From positions 310,001-374,000 of the forward strand of contig CAILMF010000054.1 of NCBI GenBank assembly GCA_903835235.1: a stretch of 64,000 nt of DNA. Direction: 5' to 3'. A model generated the notes under the pieces. That model did no database searches. It was not told where the DNA came from and worked only from the letters and a program-made list of their open reading frames with translations. A program made the translations under genes and the position numbers. The DNA is from an uncultured Rhodospirillales bacterium. Lineage in GTDB: Bacteria > Pseudomonadota > Alphaproteobacteria > Acetobacterales > Acetobacteraceae. This document shows, in pieces, positions 1 to 8,850 of this stretch. Numbering within the stretch: the first letter of the stretch is position 1; each line of letters starts with the position of its first letter.

Positions 1-10
1 CAAGGTCTAC

Positions 11-34
11 CGCACCCGCACCCGCACCCGCACC
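11..34. repeat. Hexamer tandem repeat (cgcacc x4)
   Basis: Four consecutive perfect copies of cgcacc. It is a simple microsatellite-like repeat with no visible coding role. Confidence 0.8.
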
Positions 35-136
35 CACGACCAGGCTCGGGCCAGGGCTCCATGCGCTCTCACTGAAGCAGTGTGAGTAGAATTTGCGCGG
101 TACGTTCAATGGGTTGCCGGCAAGAAGTCCGAACTG

Positions 137-159
137 AATATTCCGTCTGAACGGATATT
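137..159. repeat. Imperfect inverted repeat
   Basis: The left arm AATATTCCGT and right arm ACGGATATT pair over nine positions around the loop CTGA, with one bulged T. The AT-rich arms stand out in this GC-rich DNA. It may be a regulator site or a weak hairpin; nothing in the sequence decides this. Confidence 0.35.
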
Positions 160-393
160 GTCCTGGACGCTGGCCAGCCAGGAGCGCGGCACCTCGGTGC
201 AGGGCAGGACGCGGCGCTCGGCCTCATGGCAGCCCGACCGGCTTGCGGGTCCAGGCCGAAACCGGACGTAGCCTCGATGCGGGTGGCTTCGGCGCGGGCG
301 GAACCGGCGGGGTGGCTCCCCCCCGGGGGGCCAACAGCCGGAAAGGGGGGTAAACCGTGGGGCGCGGCGAAACGGCTGAGAAGCCTCGGAAAA

Positions 394-470
394 TGGTCGG
401 AGTGGCGGGATTTGAACCCACGACCCCTTGTCCCCCAGACAAGTGCGCTACCAGGCTGCGCTACACTCCG
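394..470 (-). tRNA. tRNA-Pro (anticodon GGG)
   Basis: Reads on the minus strand as a full cloverleaf: 7-bp acceptor stem CGGAGTG/CACTCCG, D arm, anticodon arm with loop CTGGGGG giving anticodon GGG, a T arm containing TTCAAAT, discriminator A, and an encoded CCA at 394-396. Decodes CCC proline codons. Confidence 0.95.
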
Positions 471-568
471 ACAGGGCGCCGCATGTAGCACTGGCTTTCG
501 CCGGGCGCCAGCCCCATGGCCGAAGCGTTTCAGCCTGCCTAAGCTGCGCCGTGCGGAGGGGCGTGGCG

Positions 569-1732
569 ATGCGGGTGGATTGCTTGATCATCGGCGGCGG
601 GGTCATCGGCTCGGCCGCGGCGTGGTGGCTGACACGGCAGCAGCCGGGTGGGCGCGTGGTGGTGGTGGAGCCGGACCCGCTGTACCGCCAGGCGGCCTCG
701 CCCAAGGCTTCCGGCGGGGTCAGGCGGCTGTTCTCGCGGGCCGAGAATATCGAGATGTCGAACTTCTCGATCCCGTTCTACCGCGACTTCAACCGGCTGA
801 TGGCGGTGGATGGCGAGGCGCCGGAGATCGGCTTCAAGCAGCAGGGCTACCTGTTCATCATGCCGCCGGAAGGCGTGGCCATTCTGGAAGGCAATGCGCG
901 GCTGCAGCGCAGCCTGGGCGTTCAGGTGGACGTGCTGGACGGCCCGGCCTTGCGGCGCCGATTCCCCAGCCTGCACGTGGCGGATATCGGCGCCGCCGCG
1001 CATTCCCCGGAAGATGGCTGCCTGGACCCCAACGCGGCCTTGCAGGGGTTCCGCCGCAAGGCGCGTGCCCAGGGCGCCGAGTACTTGCAGGACCGCGTGG
1101 TGGCGCTGGAGGCCAGCGGTGGCCAGGTGCGCGCCGCCACGCTGGCGAGCGGCCAGGTGATCCAGCCGCAGCACGTCATCTGCGCCGCCGGCACCTGGAA
1201 TGCCGGGCTGGCCGCCATGGTCGGCATGCCCCTGCCGGTGGAGCCGATGCAGCGGCACGACCATTACTGGGAATGCCCGGCGGGGATCGAACCGCTGCCC
1301 TTCATCAAGGACCTGAATGGCCTGGGCATGCACAGCTGGGACCAGGGCTTCACCGGCAGCCTGGTCGATTTCAACATCGCCGCCGGGCATAACTGGCAGG
1401 TGGACCACGGGTATTTCCAGCGGGTCACCTGGCCGGCCATTGCCCACCGCATTCCGCGCATGGCTGAGCTGAAGGAAGGCCAGAGCTGGGTCGGCCACTA
1501 CGACCGCAACACGCTGGACGGCAACATGATTTTGGGCAACTGGCCTGGCCGGGTGGAGAACTTCCATATCGCCGCCGGCTTTACCGGGCATGGGCTGATG
1601 CATGCGCCGGCGGTGGGCCGCGCCCTGGCCGAGTTGGTGCTGCACGGCCGGTATGAGACGCTGGACCTCTCGCGCATGGGCTATGCCCGGGTGCCCGACA
1701 ACAAGCCCTACCCGGAACTGGGCATCCGTTAG
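569..1732 (+). CDS. FAD-dependent oxidoreductase (DAO/FOXRED1-like family)
   Basis: A 387-residue flavoprotein predicted to oxidise an amine or amino acid substrate with FAD in the cytoplasm. The N-terminus carries the dinucleotide-binding fingerprint GGGVIGS (residues 9-15). The C-terminus has the FAD-contacting stretch FTGHGLMHAP typical of the glycine/D-amino-acid oxidase fold. Length fits the family. I chose the ATG at 569 because it puts the Rossmann strand at the N-terminus and has GGAGG-like bases about ten bases upstream; the open frame runs further upstream, over the tRNA. It is followed after about 70 bp by an aldo/keto reductase gene on the same strand. The substrate cannot be read from sequence. 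Confidence 0.85.
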   Translation: MRVDCLIIGGGVIGSAAAWWLTRQQPGGRVVVVEPDPLYRQAASPKASGGVRRLFSRAENIEMSNFSIPFYRDFNRLMAVDGEAPEIGFKQQGYLFIMPPEGVAILEGNARLQRSLGVQVDVLDGPALRRRFPSLHVADIGAAAHSPEDGCLDPNAALQGFRRKARAQGAEYLQDRVVALEASGGQVRAATLASGQVIQPQHVICAAGTWNAGLAAMVGMPLPVEPMQRHDHYWECPAGIEPLPFIKDLNGLGMHSWDQGFTGSLVDFNIAAGHNWQVDHGYFQRVTWPAIAHRIPRMAELKEGQSWVGHYDRNTLDGNMILGNWPGRVENFHIAAGFTGHGLMHAPAVGRALAELVLHGRYETLDLSRMGYARVPDNKPYPELGIR

Positions 1733-1801
1733 AGCAAACGCCGCTCGGATGGCTTCATCCAACCGGCGTAATGTGCTCGATCAAATCCGAAGGAATAGAG
1801 C

Positions 1802-2812
1802 ATGGAATATCGGGTTCTCGGCCGCAGCGGCCTGAAGGTCAGCCGGCTCTGCCTCGGCACCATGATGTTCGGGGGCGCGACGGATGCGCCTACCAGCGAG
1901 CGGCTGATCGCCCGTGCCGCCGATGCCGGCTGCAACTTCCTCGACACCGCGGACAACTACAATGGCGGCAAGTCCGAGGAGGTGGTCGGCGCCGCCATCG
2001 CCGCCAACCGCCACCATTGGGTGCTGGCGACCAAGCTGGCCAACCCGATGGGGCGCGGGCTGAACGAACGCGGCCTGTCCCGCGCCTGGGTAATGCGGGA
2101 GGCCGAGGCCAGCCTGCGCCGGCTGAAGACCGACTGCATCGACGTGCTGTACCTGCACAAGGAAGACCACGAGACCCCGCTGGAGACCACGGTGGCGGCG
2201 CTGGGCGACCTGGTGCGGGCCGGCAAGATCCGCCACTTCGGCCTGTCCAACTACCGGGCCTGGCGGATCGCGGCGATCTGCGCCATCTGCGACCGGCTGG
2301 GGATCGACCGGCCGGTGGTGTGCCAGCCCTACTACAACATCATGAACCGCCAGCCGGAGGTGGAGGTGATCCCGGCCTCCGTCGCGCATGGCATGGCCGT
2401 GGTGCCGTACAGCCCGCTGGCGCGCGGCGTGCTGACGGCCAAGTACCAGCCGGACGCGCCGCCGCCGAATGACAGCCGCGCGGCCCGCCAGGACAAGCGG
2501 ATGATGGAGACGGAGTGGCGGCCGGAGTCCCTGGCGATAGCCCAGCGCATCAAGGCGCATGCGGCGGCGCACGGTATCAGCCCCGGGCATTTCGCCATCG
2601 GCTGGGTGCTGGCCAACAAGCTGGTCACCAGCACCATCTGCGGCCCGCGCACCGAGGAACACCTGGAGGACTACCTGGCCGCGCTGGCCTATCGCTTCAC
2701 GCCGGCGGACGAGGCGCTGGTGGAGGAGCTGGTGGCGCCGGGGCATCCTTCCTCGCCTGGCTTCAACGACCCGCAATACCCGATCGAAGGGCGAATCGCC
2801 GCGACGGCCTGA
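1802..2812 (+). CDS. Aldo/keto reductase
   Basis: A 336-residue NADPH-dependent oxidoreductase of the (beta/alpha)8 AKR superfamily. The catalytic tetrad is in place: Asp48 (LDTADNY), Tyr53, Lys78 (LATK) and His119 (LYLHK). The C-terminal half keeps the cofactor-binding region (SPLARGVL). An AGGA-like site lies just before the ATG. It shares strand with the flavoenzyme upstream and the Bug-type binding protein downstream. The substrate is unknown; members reduce sugars, aldehydes or ketosteroids. Confidence 0.9.
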   Translation: MEYRVLGRSGLKVSRLCLGTMMFGGATDAPTSERLIARAADAGCNFLDTADNYNGGKSEEVVGAAIAANRHHWVLATKLANPMGRGLNERGLSRAWVMREAEASLRRLKTDCIDVLYLHKEDHETPLETTVAALGDLVRAGKIRHFGLSNYRAWRIAAICAICDRLGIDRPVVCQPYYNIMNRQPEVEVIPASVAHGMAVVPYSPLARGVLTAKYQPDAPPPNDSRAARQDKRMMETEWRPESLAIAQRIKAHAAAHGISPGHFAIGWVLANKLVTSTICGPRTEEHLEDYLAALAYRFTPADEALVEELVAPGHPSSPGFNDPQYPIEGRIAATA

Positions 2813-2904
2813 GCCGCCGGGCCATGGCCGCCCCGGAGCGAAACGGCGTTTCCGTCCGCGGCGATCTGGCTCTAGCATCGCCGCCAAATGAGGGAGGGTT
2901 CAGG

Positions 2905-3894
2905 ATGGCCAATCTGGTCCAGCGTCGCCAGGCGTTTGCCCTGGCCGCGGCTGCGCTGCCGTTCGCGACGCACGCCCAAGGCGGCTACCCCGACAGGCCG
3001 ATCCGGCTGATCGTGCCCTTCGCGCCCGGCGGCTCCTCGGACTTCGTGGCGCGCATCATCCAGCAGCCCTTGGGCGAGGCACTGGGCCAGCCCGTGGTCA
3101 TCGAGAACCGCACCGGCGCGGCCGGCAATGTCGGCATGGAAGCGGCGGCGCGGGCGGCGCCGGATGGCTACAGCGTCTTCGTCGGCAATGTCGGCACGCT
3201 GGCGATAAACCCGGCGGTGTTCGGCGAACGCCTGCGCGTGGTGCCGGCGCGGGATTTTGCCCCCATTGGCCTGGTTTCGTTGACACCGGACGTGCTGGTG
3301 GTGCGGGAGGACTTCCCCGTGCGCAGCGTGCGGGAGCTGGTGGCCTATGCCAAGGCCAACCCGGGCAAGGTCAATTACGGCTCTCCCGGCAGCGGCAGCG
3401 CCAACCGGCTGGAGATGGAGTTGCTGCGCGAGGCCGCCGGCGGGCTGGACATGGTGCATGTGCCATACCCGGCGGGCGCCGGCCAGGCGGTGACGGCGCT
3501 GGTGGCGGGGGATGTGCACTGCCTCTACGTCACGCTGTCCTCGGCGTTTGGGCAGATCCAGGCGGGCAAGCTGCGGGCCTTGGCTGTCACCATCGGCCAA
3601 CGCGTAAAAGTGCTGCCGGAGGTGCCGACCATGCGGGAGGCCGGCTTCCCGGACTACGTCGCGGGGTCCTGGACCGGCATGGCGATGCCGGCCGGGACGC
3701 CGCCGCCGATCATCGCGCGTTGGGCGGCGCTGCTGCACCAGGTGATGGCGCAGCCGGAGGTGGCGCGGCGCCTGCGCGAGAGCGGGACGGAGCCGGAGGT
3801 GAGCGCCACGCCGGATGCGTTTGCCAGCTACATCGCGGAGGAAGCGCGGCGCTGGGGCGGCGTGGTGCGGCGCGTGGGGGCAACGGTGGAGTAG
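2905..3894 (+). CDS. Tripartite tricarboxylate transporter substrate-binding protein (Bug/TctC family)
   Basis: A 329-residue periplasmic solute-binding protein. Residues 1-25 form a signal peptide that carries a twin arginine (QRRQAF) and ends near HAQG. The Bug signature YPDRPIRLIVPFAPGG follows directly, then ENRTGAAGN, the usual ligand-domain segment. The start at 2905 has GAGGG upstream and leaves exactly the signal peptide at the front; the open frame extends 130 codons further but would bury it. The cognate TctA/TctB membrane subunits are not in the window, as is common for the many orphan Bug genes in Roseomonas-like and Bordetella-like genomes. Ligands are usually organic or aromatic acids. 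Confidence 0.9.
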   Translation: MANLVQRRQAFALAAAALPFATHAQGGYPDRPIRLIVPFAPGGSSDFVARIIQQPLGEALGQPVVIENRTGAAGNVGMEAAARAAPDGYSVFVGNVGTLAINPAVFGERLRVVPARDFAPIGLVSLTPDVLVVREDFPVRSVRELVAYAKANPGKVNYGSPGSGSANRLEMELLREAAGGLDMVHVPYPAGAGQAVTALVAGDVHCLYVTLSSAFGQIQAGKLRALAVTIGQRVKVLPEVPTMREAGFPDYVAGSWTGMAMPAGTPPPIIARWAALLHQVMAQPEVARRLRESGTEPEVSATPDAFASYIAEEARRWGGVVRRVGATVE

Positions 3895-3949
3895 CGAGCG
3901 TCCGGCGCCGGCCAGGCGGCGCTGCCCGGATCGGGCGGCTGAACCCGGC

Positions 3950-3990
3950 AACCCGGCGTGGTCACACGCGTAAACCGGGCGTGGTCACAC
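3950..3990. repeat. Direct repeat spanning the stop codon of the SDR gene
   Basis: Two 18-bp copies (3950-3967 and 3973-3990) with one mismatch, offset by 23 bp. The right copy contains the last codons and the TGA stop of the minus-strand SDR gene; the left copy lies downstream of the stop and repeats the same TGA context. Confidence 0.8.
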
Positions 3991-4752
3991 CACGCTGGTC
4001 ATGCCGCCATCCACGTACAGCAGGTGGCCGTTGATGTAGCTGCTGGCGTCGCTGGCCAGGAAGACGGCGGCGCCCATCAGCTCCGGCAGCTCGCCCCAGC
4101 GGCCCGCGGGGGTGCGGGCGCAGAGCCAGTCGTTGAACTGGGCGTTGGCCTTCAGCGGCGCGGTGAGTTCCGTGCTGAAGAACCCCGGCGCGATGCCGTT
4201 GCACTGGATGTTGTGGCGCGCCCAGTCGGCGCACATCGCCTTGGTCAGCATGCCCAGCGCGCCCTTGGTGGCGGTATAGGGGCCGGTGGTGGCGCGGCCC
4301 ATCATGCTCATGACCGAGCAGGTGTTGATGATCTTGCCACGGCCACGGGGGATCATCCGCTTGGCCACGGACCGCGCGCAATAAAAGGCGCTGTGCAGGT
4401 TGGTGGCGATGACGGTGTGCCAGGTCTCGTCCGGCATCTGGTCCAGCGCGCCACGCAGGTTCACCCCGGCGTTGTTGCAGAGGATGTCGATGGGGCCGCT
4501 CTCGGCCTCGATCCGCGCCACGGCGGCTTCCACGGCGGCGCTGTCGGTCACGTCGAAGCTGGCGACTTCCACCGTATGGCCCTGGGCGCGCAGGGTGGAG
4601 GCGGCTTCAGCCAGCTTGGCCTGGTTGCGGGCGTTCAGCACCACGGTGGCGCCGGCTTCCGCCAGGCCGCCGGCCAGGGCCAGGCCGATGCCCTGGCTGG
4701 AGCCGGTGACCAGGGCGCGCCGGCCGGTGAGGTCGAACAGTTTGGACGGCAT
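3985..4752 (-). CDS. SDR family oxidoreductase (gluconate 5-dehydrogenase-like)
   Basis: A 255-residue classical short-chain dehydrogenase. The NAD(P)-binding motif TGSSQGIG is at 16-23 and NNAG at 93-96. The catalytic triad is Ser146, Tyr159 and Lys163 (YTATK). The opening FDLTGRRALVTGSSQGIG and the closing YVDGG resemble the gluconate 5-dehydrogenase branch, but substrate assignment is inference. I start at 4752; an upstream extension of the frame would translate a 24-bp tandem repeat array as Pro/Arg-rich protein and is rejected. Divergent from the MDR gene at 4956. Its stop codon lies inside a short direct repeat. Confidence 0.9.
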   Translation of the reverse strand: MPSKLFDLTGRRALVTGSSQGIGLALAGGLAEAGATVVLNARNQAKLAEAASTLRAQGHTVEVASFDVTDSAAVEAAVARIEAESGPIDILCNNAGVNLRGALDQMPDETWHTVIATNLHSAFYCARSVAKRMIPRGRGKIINTCSVMSMMGRATTGPYTATKGALGMLTKAMCADWARHNIQCNGIAPGFFSTELTAPLKANAQFNDWLCARTPAGRWGELPELMGAAVFLASDASSYINGHLLYVDGGMTSVV

Positions 4753-4798
4753 GGGCGCGCTCCGCTTGGTTGGACGTTGCCCTGCCAGTAGCATCGGC

Positions 4799-4894
4799 GC
4801 CCCGCGCCGGGGAGGGGGCTTCGCCCCGCGCCGGGGAGGGGGCTTCGCTGCGCGCCGGGGAGGGGGCTTCGCCCCGGGCCGGGGAGGGGGCTTG
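4799..4894. repeat. 24-bp tandem array (4 units) in the SDR/MDR divergent region
   Basis: Four head-to-tail 24-bp units (4799, 4823, 4847, 4871). The first two are identical and the others differ by one to a few bases. Each contains CCCCGCGCCGGGG or close to it, able to form a small hairpin. The array fills most of the 203 bp between the two divergent genes, so it may affect their promoters. In-frame translation gives Pro/Arg-rich nonsense. Confidence 0.9.
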
Positions 4895-4955
4895 CCGCTT
4901 TGACCTTCCGCGGCGGCTGGCGTTATCTGCCCACCGGATTCCGCAAGACGAGGTG

Positions 4956-5975
4956 ATGATGTCCGCAACGATGCGCGCGATGGTGCTGCGAGAGCACGGC
5001 GACCTGGATGTTCTGAAGGTTGAGGAGAGCTATCCCCGCCCGGTGGCCGGCCCCGGCCAGGTGGTGCTGCGGGTGCGGGCTTCCTCCTTCAACTACCACG
5101 ACGTCTTCACCGTGAAGGGCATGCCCGGCATCAAGGTGCCGATGCCCGTGGTCATCGGCCTGGACCTGGCCGGTGAAGTGGCCGAGTGCGGCGAGGGTGT
5201 CTCCGGCTGGGAAGCCGGGGCGCGGGTGATGGTGAACCCGATCAACCGCCAGAAGGGCCTGATGGGCGAGATGCTCGACGGCGGCATGGCGGAATATTGT
5301 GTGTGCAATGCCGACCAGCTGATCCGCCTGCCGGCCGAGGTCTCCTTCGAGACGGCGGCCTCGCTGCCGGTGGCCTATGGCACCGCGCACCGCATGATCG
5401 TCACGCACAACACCATCAAGAAGGGTGACGTGGTGATGATCCTCGGCGCCAGCGGTGGCGTCGGGACGGGTTCCGTGCTGCTGGCCAAGAAGCTGGGCGC
5501 CCATGTGGTGGCCTGCGCCGGCGGTCCGGAGAAATGCCAGGCGATGCTGGATATCGGCGCCGACGAGGCGGTCGATTACCTGGCCGTCGATTTCAGCAAG
5601 TGGGCGCAGGAACGCTTCGGCAAGCCGCAGCGTCGCAGCTATGAGGGCGGCGTCGATGTCCTCATCAACTACACCGGCGGCGATACCTGGACCAAGGGCC
5701 TGCGCATTGTGAAGCGCGGCGGCAAGGTGCTGGTCTGCGGCGCGACGGCTGGCTTCGACCCGAAGGAAGACCTGCGCTTCATCTGGACCTTCGAGCTCCA
5801 GATCATCGGCAGCAACAGCTTCTACAACGAGGACTTCGACAGCCTGCTGTCGATGTGCGCCAAGGGCGAGATCACGCCGCTGATCGACAAGGTGCTGCCG
5901 CTGGACCAGGCCGCCGAAGGGCTGGCGCTGATCCGCGACCGAAAGGTCATCGGCAAGGTGGTGGTGACGCCCTAG
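4956..5975 (+). CDS. Zinc-type alcohol dehydrogenase-like protein (MDR superfamily)
   Basis: A 339-residue medium-chain dehydrogenase/reductase. An N-terminal GroES-like domain (about 25-135) with SFNYHDVFTVKG and GLDLAGEV is followed by a Rossmann domain with the glycine-rich LGASGGVGTGSV near 163-174. The zinc ligands of true alcohol dehydrogenases are not evident, so it fits the quinone-oxidoreductase/enoyl-reductase side of the family. Two ATGs (4956 and 4959) follow a GAGG at about 4950; I give the first, but 4959 has better spacing. Followed after 52 bp by a thioesterase and acyl-CoA synthetase, which suggests acyl or aromatic catabolism. Confidence 0.85.
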   Translation: MMSATMRAMVLREHGDLDVLKVEESYPRPVAGPGQVVLRVRASSFNYHDVFTVKGMPGIKVPMPVVIGLDLAGEVAECGEGVSGWEAGARVMVNPINRQKGLMGEMLDGGMAEYCVCNADQLIRLPAEVSFETAASLPVAYGTAHRMIVTHNTIKKGDVVMILGASGGVGTGSVLLAKKLGAHVVACAGGPEKCQAMLDIGADEAVDYLAVDFSKWAQERFGKPQRRSYEGGVDVLINYTGGDTWTKGLRIVKRGGKVLVCGATAGFDPKEDLRFIWTFELQIIGSNSFYNEDFDSLLSMCAKGEITPLIDKVLPLDQAAEGLALIRDRKVIGKVVVTP

Positions 5976-5992
5976 CCTCCGATGATCGGAGG
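5976..5992 (+). terminator. Hairpin directly after the MDR stop codon
   Basis: Perfect 6-bp stem CCTCCG/CGGAGG with loop ATGAT, beginning at the base after the stop. No T-run follows, so it is a weak or attenuating terminator at best. Confidence 0.4.
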
Positions 5993-6027
5993 GCGAAGCA
6001 CGGAGATCTGAATCGGATGGCAAATAC

Positions 6028-6450
6028 ATGAGCGAGAGCACCGCACTGACCGCCGAGCAGCTGCAGGAACGCCTGCTGCGCGCGCCCTATCACCAGTGGC
6101 TGGGCCTGAAGGTGGAGGATGTCGGCAAGGACACCGTCACCATCCGCGCCACCTGGCGCGAGGAATGGGTGGTGAACCCGGACCGCCGCTACACCCATGG
6201 CGGCATCCTGGCCGCGCTGGTGGACCTGACCGCCGATTGGGCGCTGGGCGCGCAGTTAGGCCGTGGCATCCCGACCATCGACATGCGGGTGGACTATCAC
6301 CGCGTGGCGCTGCCGGGGGACCTGGTCTGCAAGGGCAAGATCATCAAGCAGGGCAGCCAGTTCAGCGTCGCCGAGGCCGAGATCTTCGACCTCGACGGCA
6401 AGCTCTGCGCCTCCGGCCGCGGCGTCTATCTGACCGCGGCGCCGAAGTAA
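6028..6450 (+). CDS. PaaI family thioesterase (hotdog fold)
   Basis: A 140-residue single hotdog-domain protein expected to hydrolyse acyl- or aryl-CoA. The diagnostic HGG turn is at 57-59 (YTHGGILAALVDL), followed by Asp66, as in PaaI-like enzymes. Full length for the family. Its stop overlaps the start of the next gene, an acyl-CoA synthetase, by one base (TAATG). The thioesterase and ligase are therefore translationally coupled and probably act on the same CoA ester pool. Confidence 0.9.
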   Translation: MSESTALTAEQLQERLLRAPYHQWLGLKVEDVGKDTVTIRATWREEWVVNPDRRYTHGGILAALVDLTADWALGAQLGRGIPTIDMRVDYHRVALPGDLVCKGKIIKQGSQFSVAEAEIFDLDGKLCASGRGVYLTAAPK

Positions 6451-7949
6451 TGGGCTTCCCGTTCCGCAACCTCGGCGACCTGATCGACCGGGGCGCTGAT
6501 CTTTCCAAGCCGGCGCTGATCGACCTGGCCGGAGCTGCGGCGCGGGTGGTCAGCTATGGCGAGCTGGATGCGCTGTGTTGCGCCGTGGCGCGGGGCCTGC
6601 TGCGGCGGGGCCTGAAGCGCGGCGACCGCGTGGGCATCCTGGCCGGCAACAGCACGGAATACCTTGCGGCGCTGTATGGCGCGCAGCGGGCCGGGCTGGT
6701 GCCGGTGCCGGTGAACTGGCGCTTTCCGGCCGCCACGGTGGACTACGTGCTGCGCGACAGCGGCGCGACCGTGGTGTTCTGCGACCAGGCGCGGCTGGCG
6801 GCGGTGCCGGAGGGCATGCACGGCATCGCCTTCGGCAGCGCCGAGTGGGACGCCTTCCTCGACCCCGGCGCCTTCGAGACCGTGATGCCCCAGGCGGCCG
6901 AGCCGGCGATCTTTCTCTACACGTCGGGCAGCACCGGGCGGCCGAAGGGTGTGATCCTGTCCCACCAGTCGCATCTGTGGGTGGTGGAGCAGCGGCTGGC
7001 CGGGCCGGATATCTCCTGCGAGCGCTGCCTGATCGCGGCGCCGCTGTACCACATGAACGGCCTGGCGCTGGCGCAGCTGGCCAGCGCCGCCGGCATCACC
7101 GTGGTGCTGATGCCGCAGTTCGATGCGCGCGGCTATCTGCACGCCATTGCCGACCACAAGGTGACGTGGATAACCGGCGTGCCGCCGATGATGGCGATGC
7201 TGCTGCAACACCGCGACCTGGTGGAGAGCCTGAACCTCAGCAGCGTGCGGCATGTGCGCTGCGGCTCGGCGCCGGTCTCCCCCGCGCTGCTGGCCTCGAT
7301 CAAGCGGGCCTTCCCGAATGCCGGCTTCGTCAACGGCTATGGCACCACGGAAGCCGGGCCGGTGGTGTTTGGCCCGCACCCGCAGAAGCTGCCGGCGCCG
7401 CCGCTCAGCGTGGGCTACGCGCACCCGGCGGTGCAGTTGCGGCTGCGCGGCGCCGATGGGGCGCTGGGCAATGATGGCGTGCTCGAACAGAAATGCCCGG
7501 GCCAGATGAACGGCTACTGGAACCGGCCGGACCTGAAGCCGCCGCTGACCGCAGATGGCTTCTACATCACCGGGGACGTGTTCCACCGCGACGAGAATGG
7601 CTTCCACTACGTGGTCGGGCGCGTCGACGACATGTTCATCTGTGGCGGCGAGAACATCTTCCCGAGTGAAGTGGAAAAGGTGCTGGAGACCCATCCGGCG
7701 GTGGAGCAATCCGCCGTGGTGCCCATTGATGACGACATCAAGGGCATGAAGCCCGTCGCCTTCGTGGTGAAGCGCGCGGGGGCCGAGGTGGATGAGGCGG
7801 CGCTGAAGCAGCACGCGCTGACCAATGCGCCGGCCTATATGCATCCGCGCCGTGTCTGGTTCCTGGACGCGCTGCCGCTGGCCGGCACCAACAAGATCGA
7901 CAAGGCGCGCCTGGTGGCCATGGCCAAGGCAGCGGGCGGGGAGGGCTAG
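6450..7949 (+). CDS. Class I adenylate-forming acyl-CoA synthetase
   Basis: A 499-residue acid:CoA ligase that makes an acyl-adenylate and then the CoA thioester. The P-loop-like motif YTSGSTGRPKG is at 157-167. GYGTTEAGP (A5 motif) lies near residue 295 and the hinge Asp region ITGDVFHRDENG near 372. The C-terminal catalytic lysine is in GTNKIDKARL. The start at 6450 overlaps the thioesterase stop; the longer open frame upstream only covers that gene. The GRVDDMFICGGENIFPSEVE segment is typical of fatty or aromatic acid ligases. Confidence 0.92.
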   Translation: MGFPFRNLGDLIDRGADLSKPALIDLAGAAARVVSYGELDALCCAVARGLLRRGLKRGDRVGILAGNSTEYLAALYGAQRAGLVPVPVNWRFPAATVDYVLRDSGATVVFCDQARLAAVPEGMHGIAFGSAEWDAFLDPGAFETVMPQAAEPAIFLYTSGSTGRPKGVILSHQSHLWVVEQRLAGPDISCERCLIAAPLYHMNGLALAQLASAAGITVVLMPQFDARGYLHAIADHKVTWITGVPPMMAMLLQHRDLVESLNLSSVRHVRCGSAPVSPALLASIKRAFPNAGFVNGYGTTEAGPVVFGPHPQKLPAPPLSVGYAHPAVQLRLRGADGALGNDGVLEQKCPGQMNGYWNRPDLKPPLTADGFYITGDVFHRDENGFHYVVGRVDDMFICGGENIFPSEVEKVLETHPAVEQSAVVPIDDDIKGMKPVAFVVKRAGAEVDEAALKQHALTNAPAYMHPRRVWFLDALPLAGTNKIDKARLVAMAKAAGGEG

Positions 7950-7953
7950 GGCC

Positions 7954-8850
7954 ATGCAGGTTGGTGTCATCGGCCTGGGCAGCATGGGCATGGGCGCCGC
8001 GCTCAACCTGCTGAAGGCCAGCGGCGTGAGCGTAACGGGCGTGGACCCGCGAGAGGTGGCTCGCGCCGAGTTCACCGCGGCCGGCGGCAGCGCCGTGGCC
8101 AGCACCGCCGAGTTGCCGGAGGGTACCGACGCCGTGCTGGTGATGGTGGTCAACGCCAAGCAGGCCGAGGCCGCGCTGTTTGGCCCGCAGGGCGCGCTGC
8201 CGCGGCTGGCGAAAGGGGCGGTGATGGTGGTTTCCGCCACCATGTCGCCGGAGGATGCCCGCCGGTTGGCCGCCCGCGCGACTGAGGCCGGGATGCTCTA
8301 CCTGGACGCGCCGATGAGCGGTGGCTCGGTCGGCGCGCGGTCTGGCCAATTGACCTACATGGCCAGCGGTGAGGACGCCGCCTTCGCCAAGGCCAAGCCG
8401 CTGCTGGACGCCACGGCGAAGACGGTGTGGCGGCTGGGCGACACGGCCGGGCTGGGCGCCACGATGAAGGTGGTGCACCAGTTGCTGGCGGGCGCCCATA
8501 TCGCGGTGGCGGCGGAGGCGATGGCGCTGGGCATCAAGGCCGGGCTGGAGCCGCAGCAGCTCTACGACATCGTGACCACGGCGGCGGGCAATTCCTGGAT
8601 GTTCGAGAACCGCATGGCGCATGTGCTGGCGGGCGACGAGACGCCGACCTCGGCGGTGGACATCTTCGTGAAGGATCTGGGCCTGGTGACGGATCTGGCG
8701 CGGGAGGCGAGTTTCCCCGCACCGATGGCGGCGCAGGCCATGCAGTTGTTCATCGCCGCCAGCGCCCAGGGCCATGGCGGCAAGGACGACGCCTTCGTGA
8801 TCCGCGCCTACCAGGCGCTGACCGGCATCAAGCTGCCGAAGGAAGGCTGA
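7954..8850 (+). CDS. NAD-binding 2-hydroxy/3-hydroxy acid dehydrogenase, L-threonate dehydrogenase-like
   Basis: A 298-residue beta-hydroxyacid dehydrogenase. GLGSMG at 7-12 binds NAD. The substrate loop DAPMSGGSVGARSG lies at about 116-129, and the catalytic lysine is in GATMKVVHQLLAG. The stretch AAGNSWMFENR is characteristic of the LtnD branch (L-threonate 2-dehydrogenase); general 3-hydroxyisobutyrate dehydrogenases are the alternative. It begins 4 bp after the acyl-CoA synthetase, so it is in the same transcript. The last 34 bp of the gene, including the stop, are repeated downstream. Confidence 0.88.
   Translation: MQVGVIGLGSMGMGAALNLLKASGVSVTGVDPREVARAEFTAAGGSAVASTAELPEGTDAVLVMVVNAKQAEAALFGPQGALPRLAKGAVMVVSATMSPEDARRLAARATEAGMLYLDAPMSGGSVGARSGQLTYMASGEDAAFAKAKPLLDATAKTVWRLGDTAGLGATMKVVHQLLAGAHIAVAAEAMALGIKAGLEPQQLYDIVTTAAGNSWMFENRMAHVLAGDETPTSAVDIFVKDLGLVTDLAREASFPAPMAAQAMQLFIAASAQGHGGKDDAFVIRAYQALTGIKLPKEG

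Larger units (their letters stand above)
1..393. other. Gene-poor stretch upstream of tRNA-Pro
   Basis: I see no convincing gene here. The open frames on both strands are GC-driven and overlap the tRNA. The stretch holds a short hexamer repeat near its start and an imperfect inverted repeat near 137-159. A C-run followed by a G-run near 317-330 could fold just downstream of the minus-strand tRNA and help end its transcript. Any gene ending to the left of the window is not visible. Confidence 0.5.

Noticed and set aside
539-1762. 407-residue minus-strand frame opposite the FAD oxidoreductase
   Set aside because: His/Arg/Gln-rich antisense shadow of a well-supported plus-strand gene.
4753-4968. 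N-terminal extension of the SDR protein with KPPPRRG repeats
   Set aside because: It comes from reading through the 24-bp tandem array; the true family start is at 4752.
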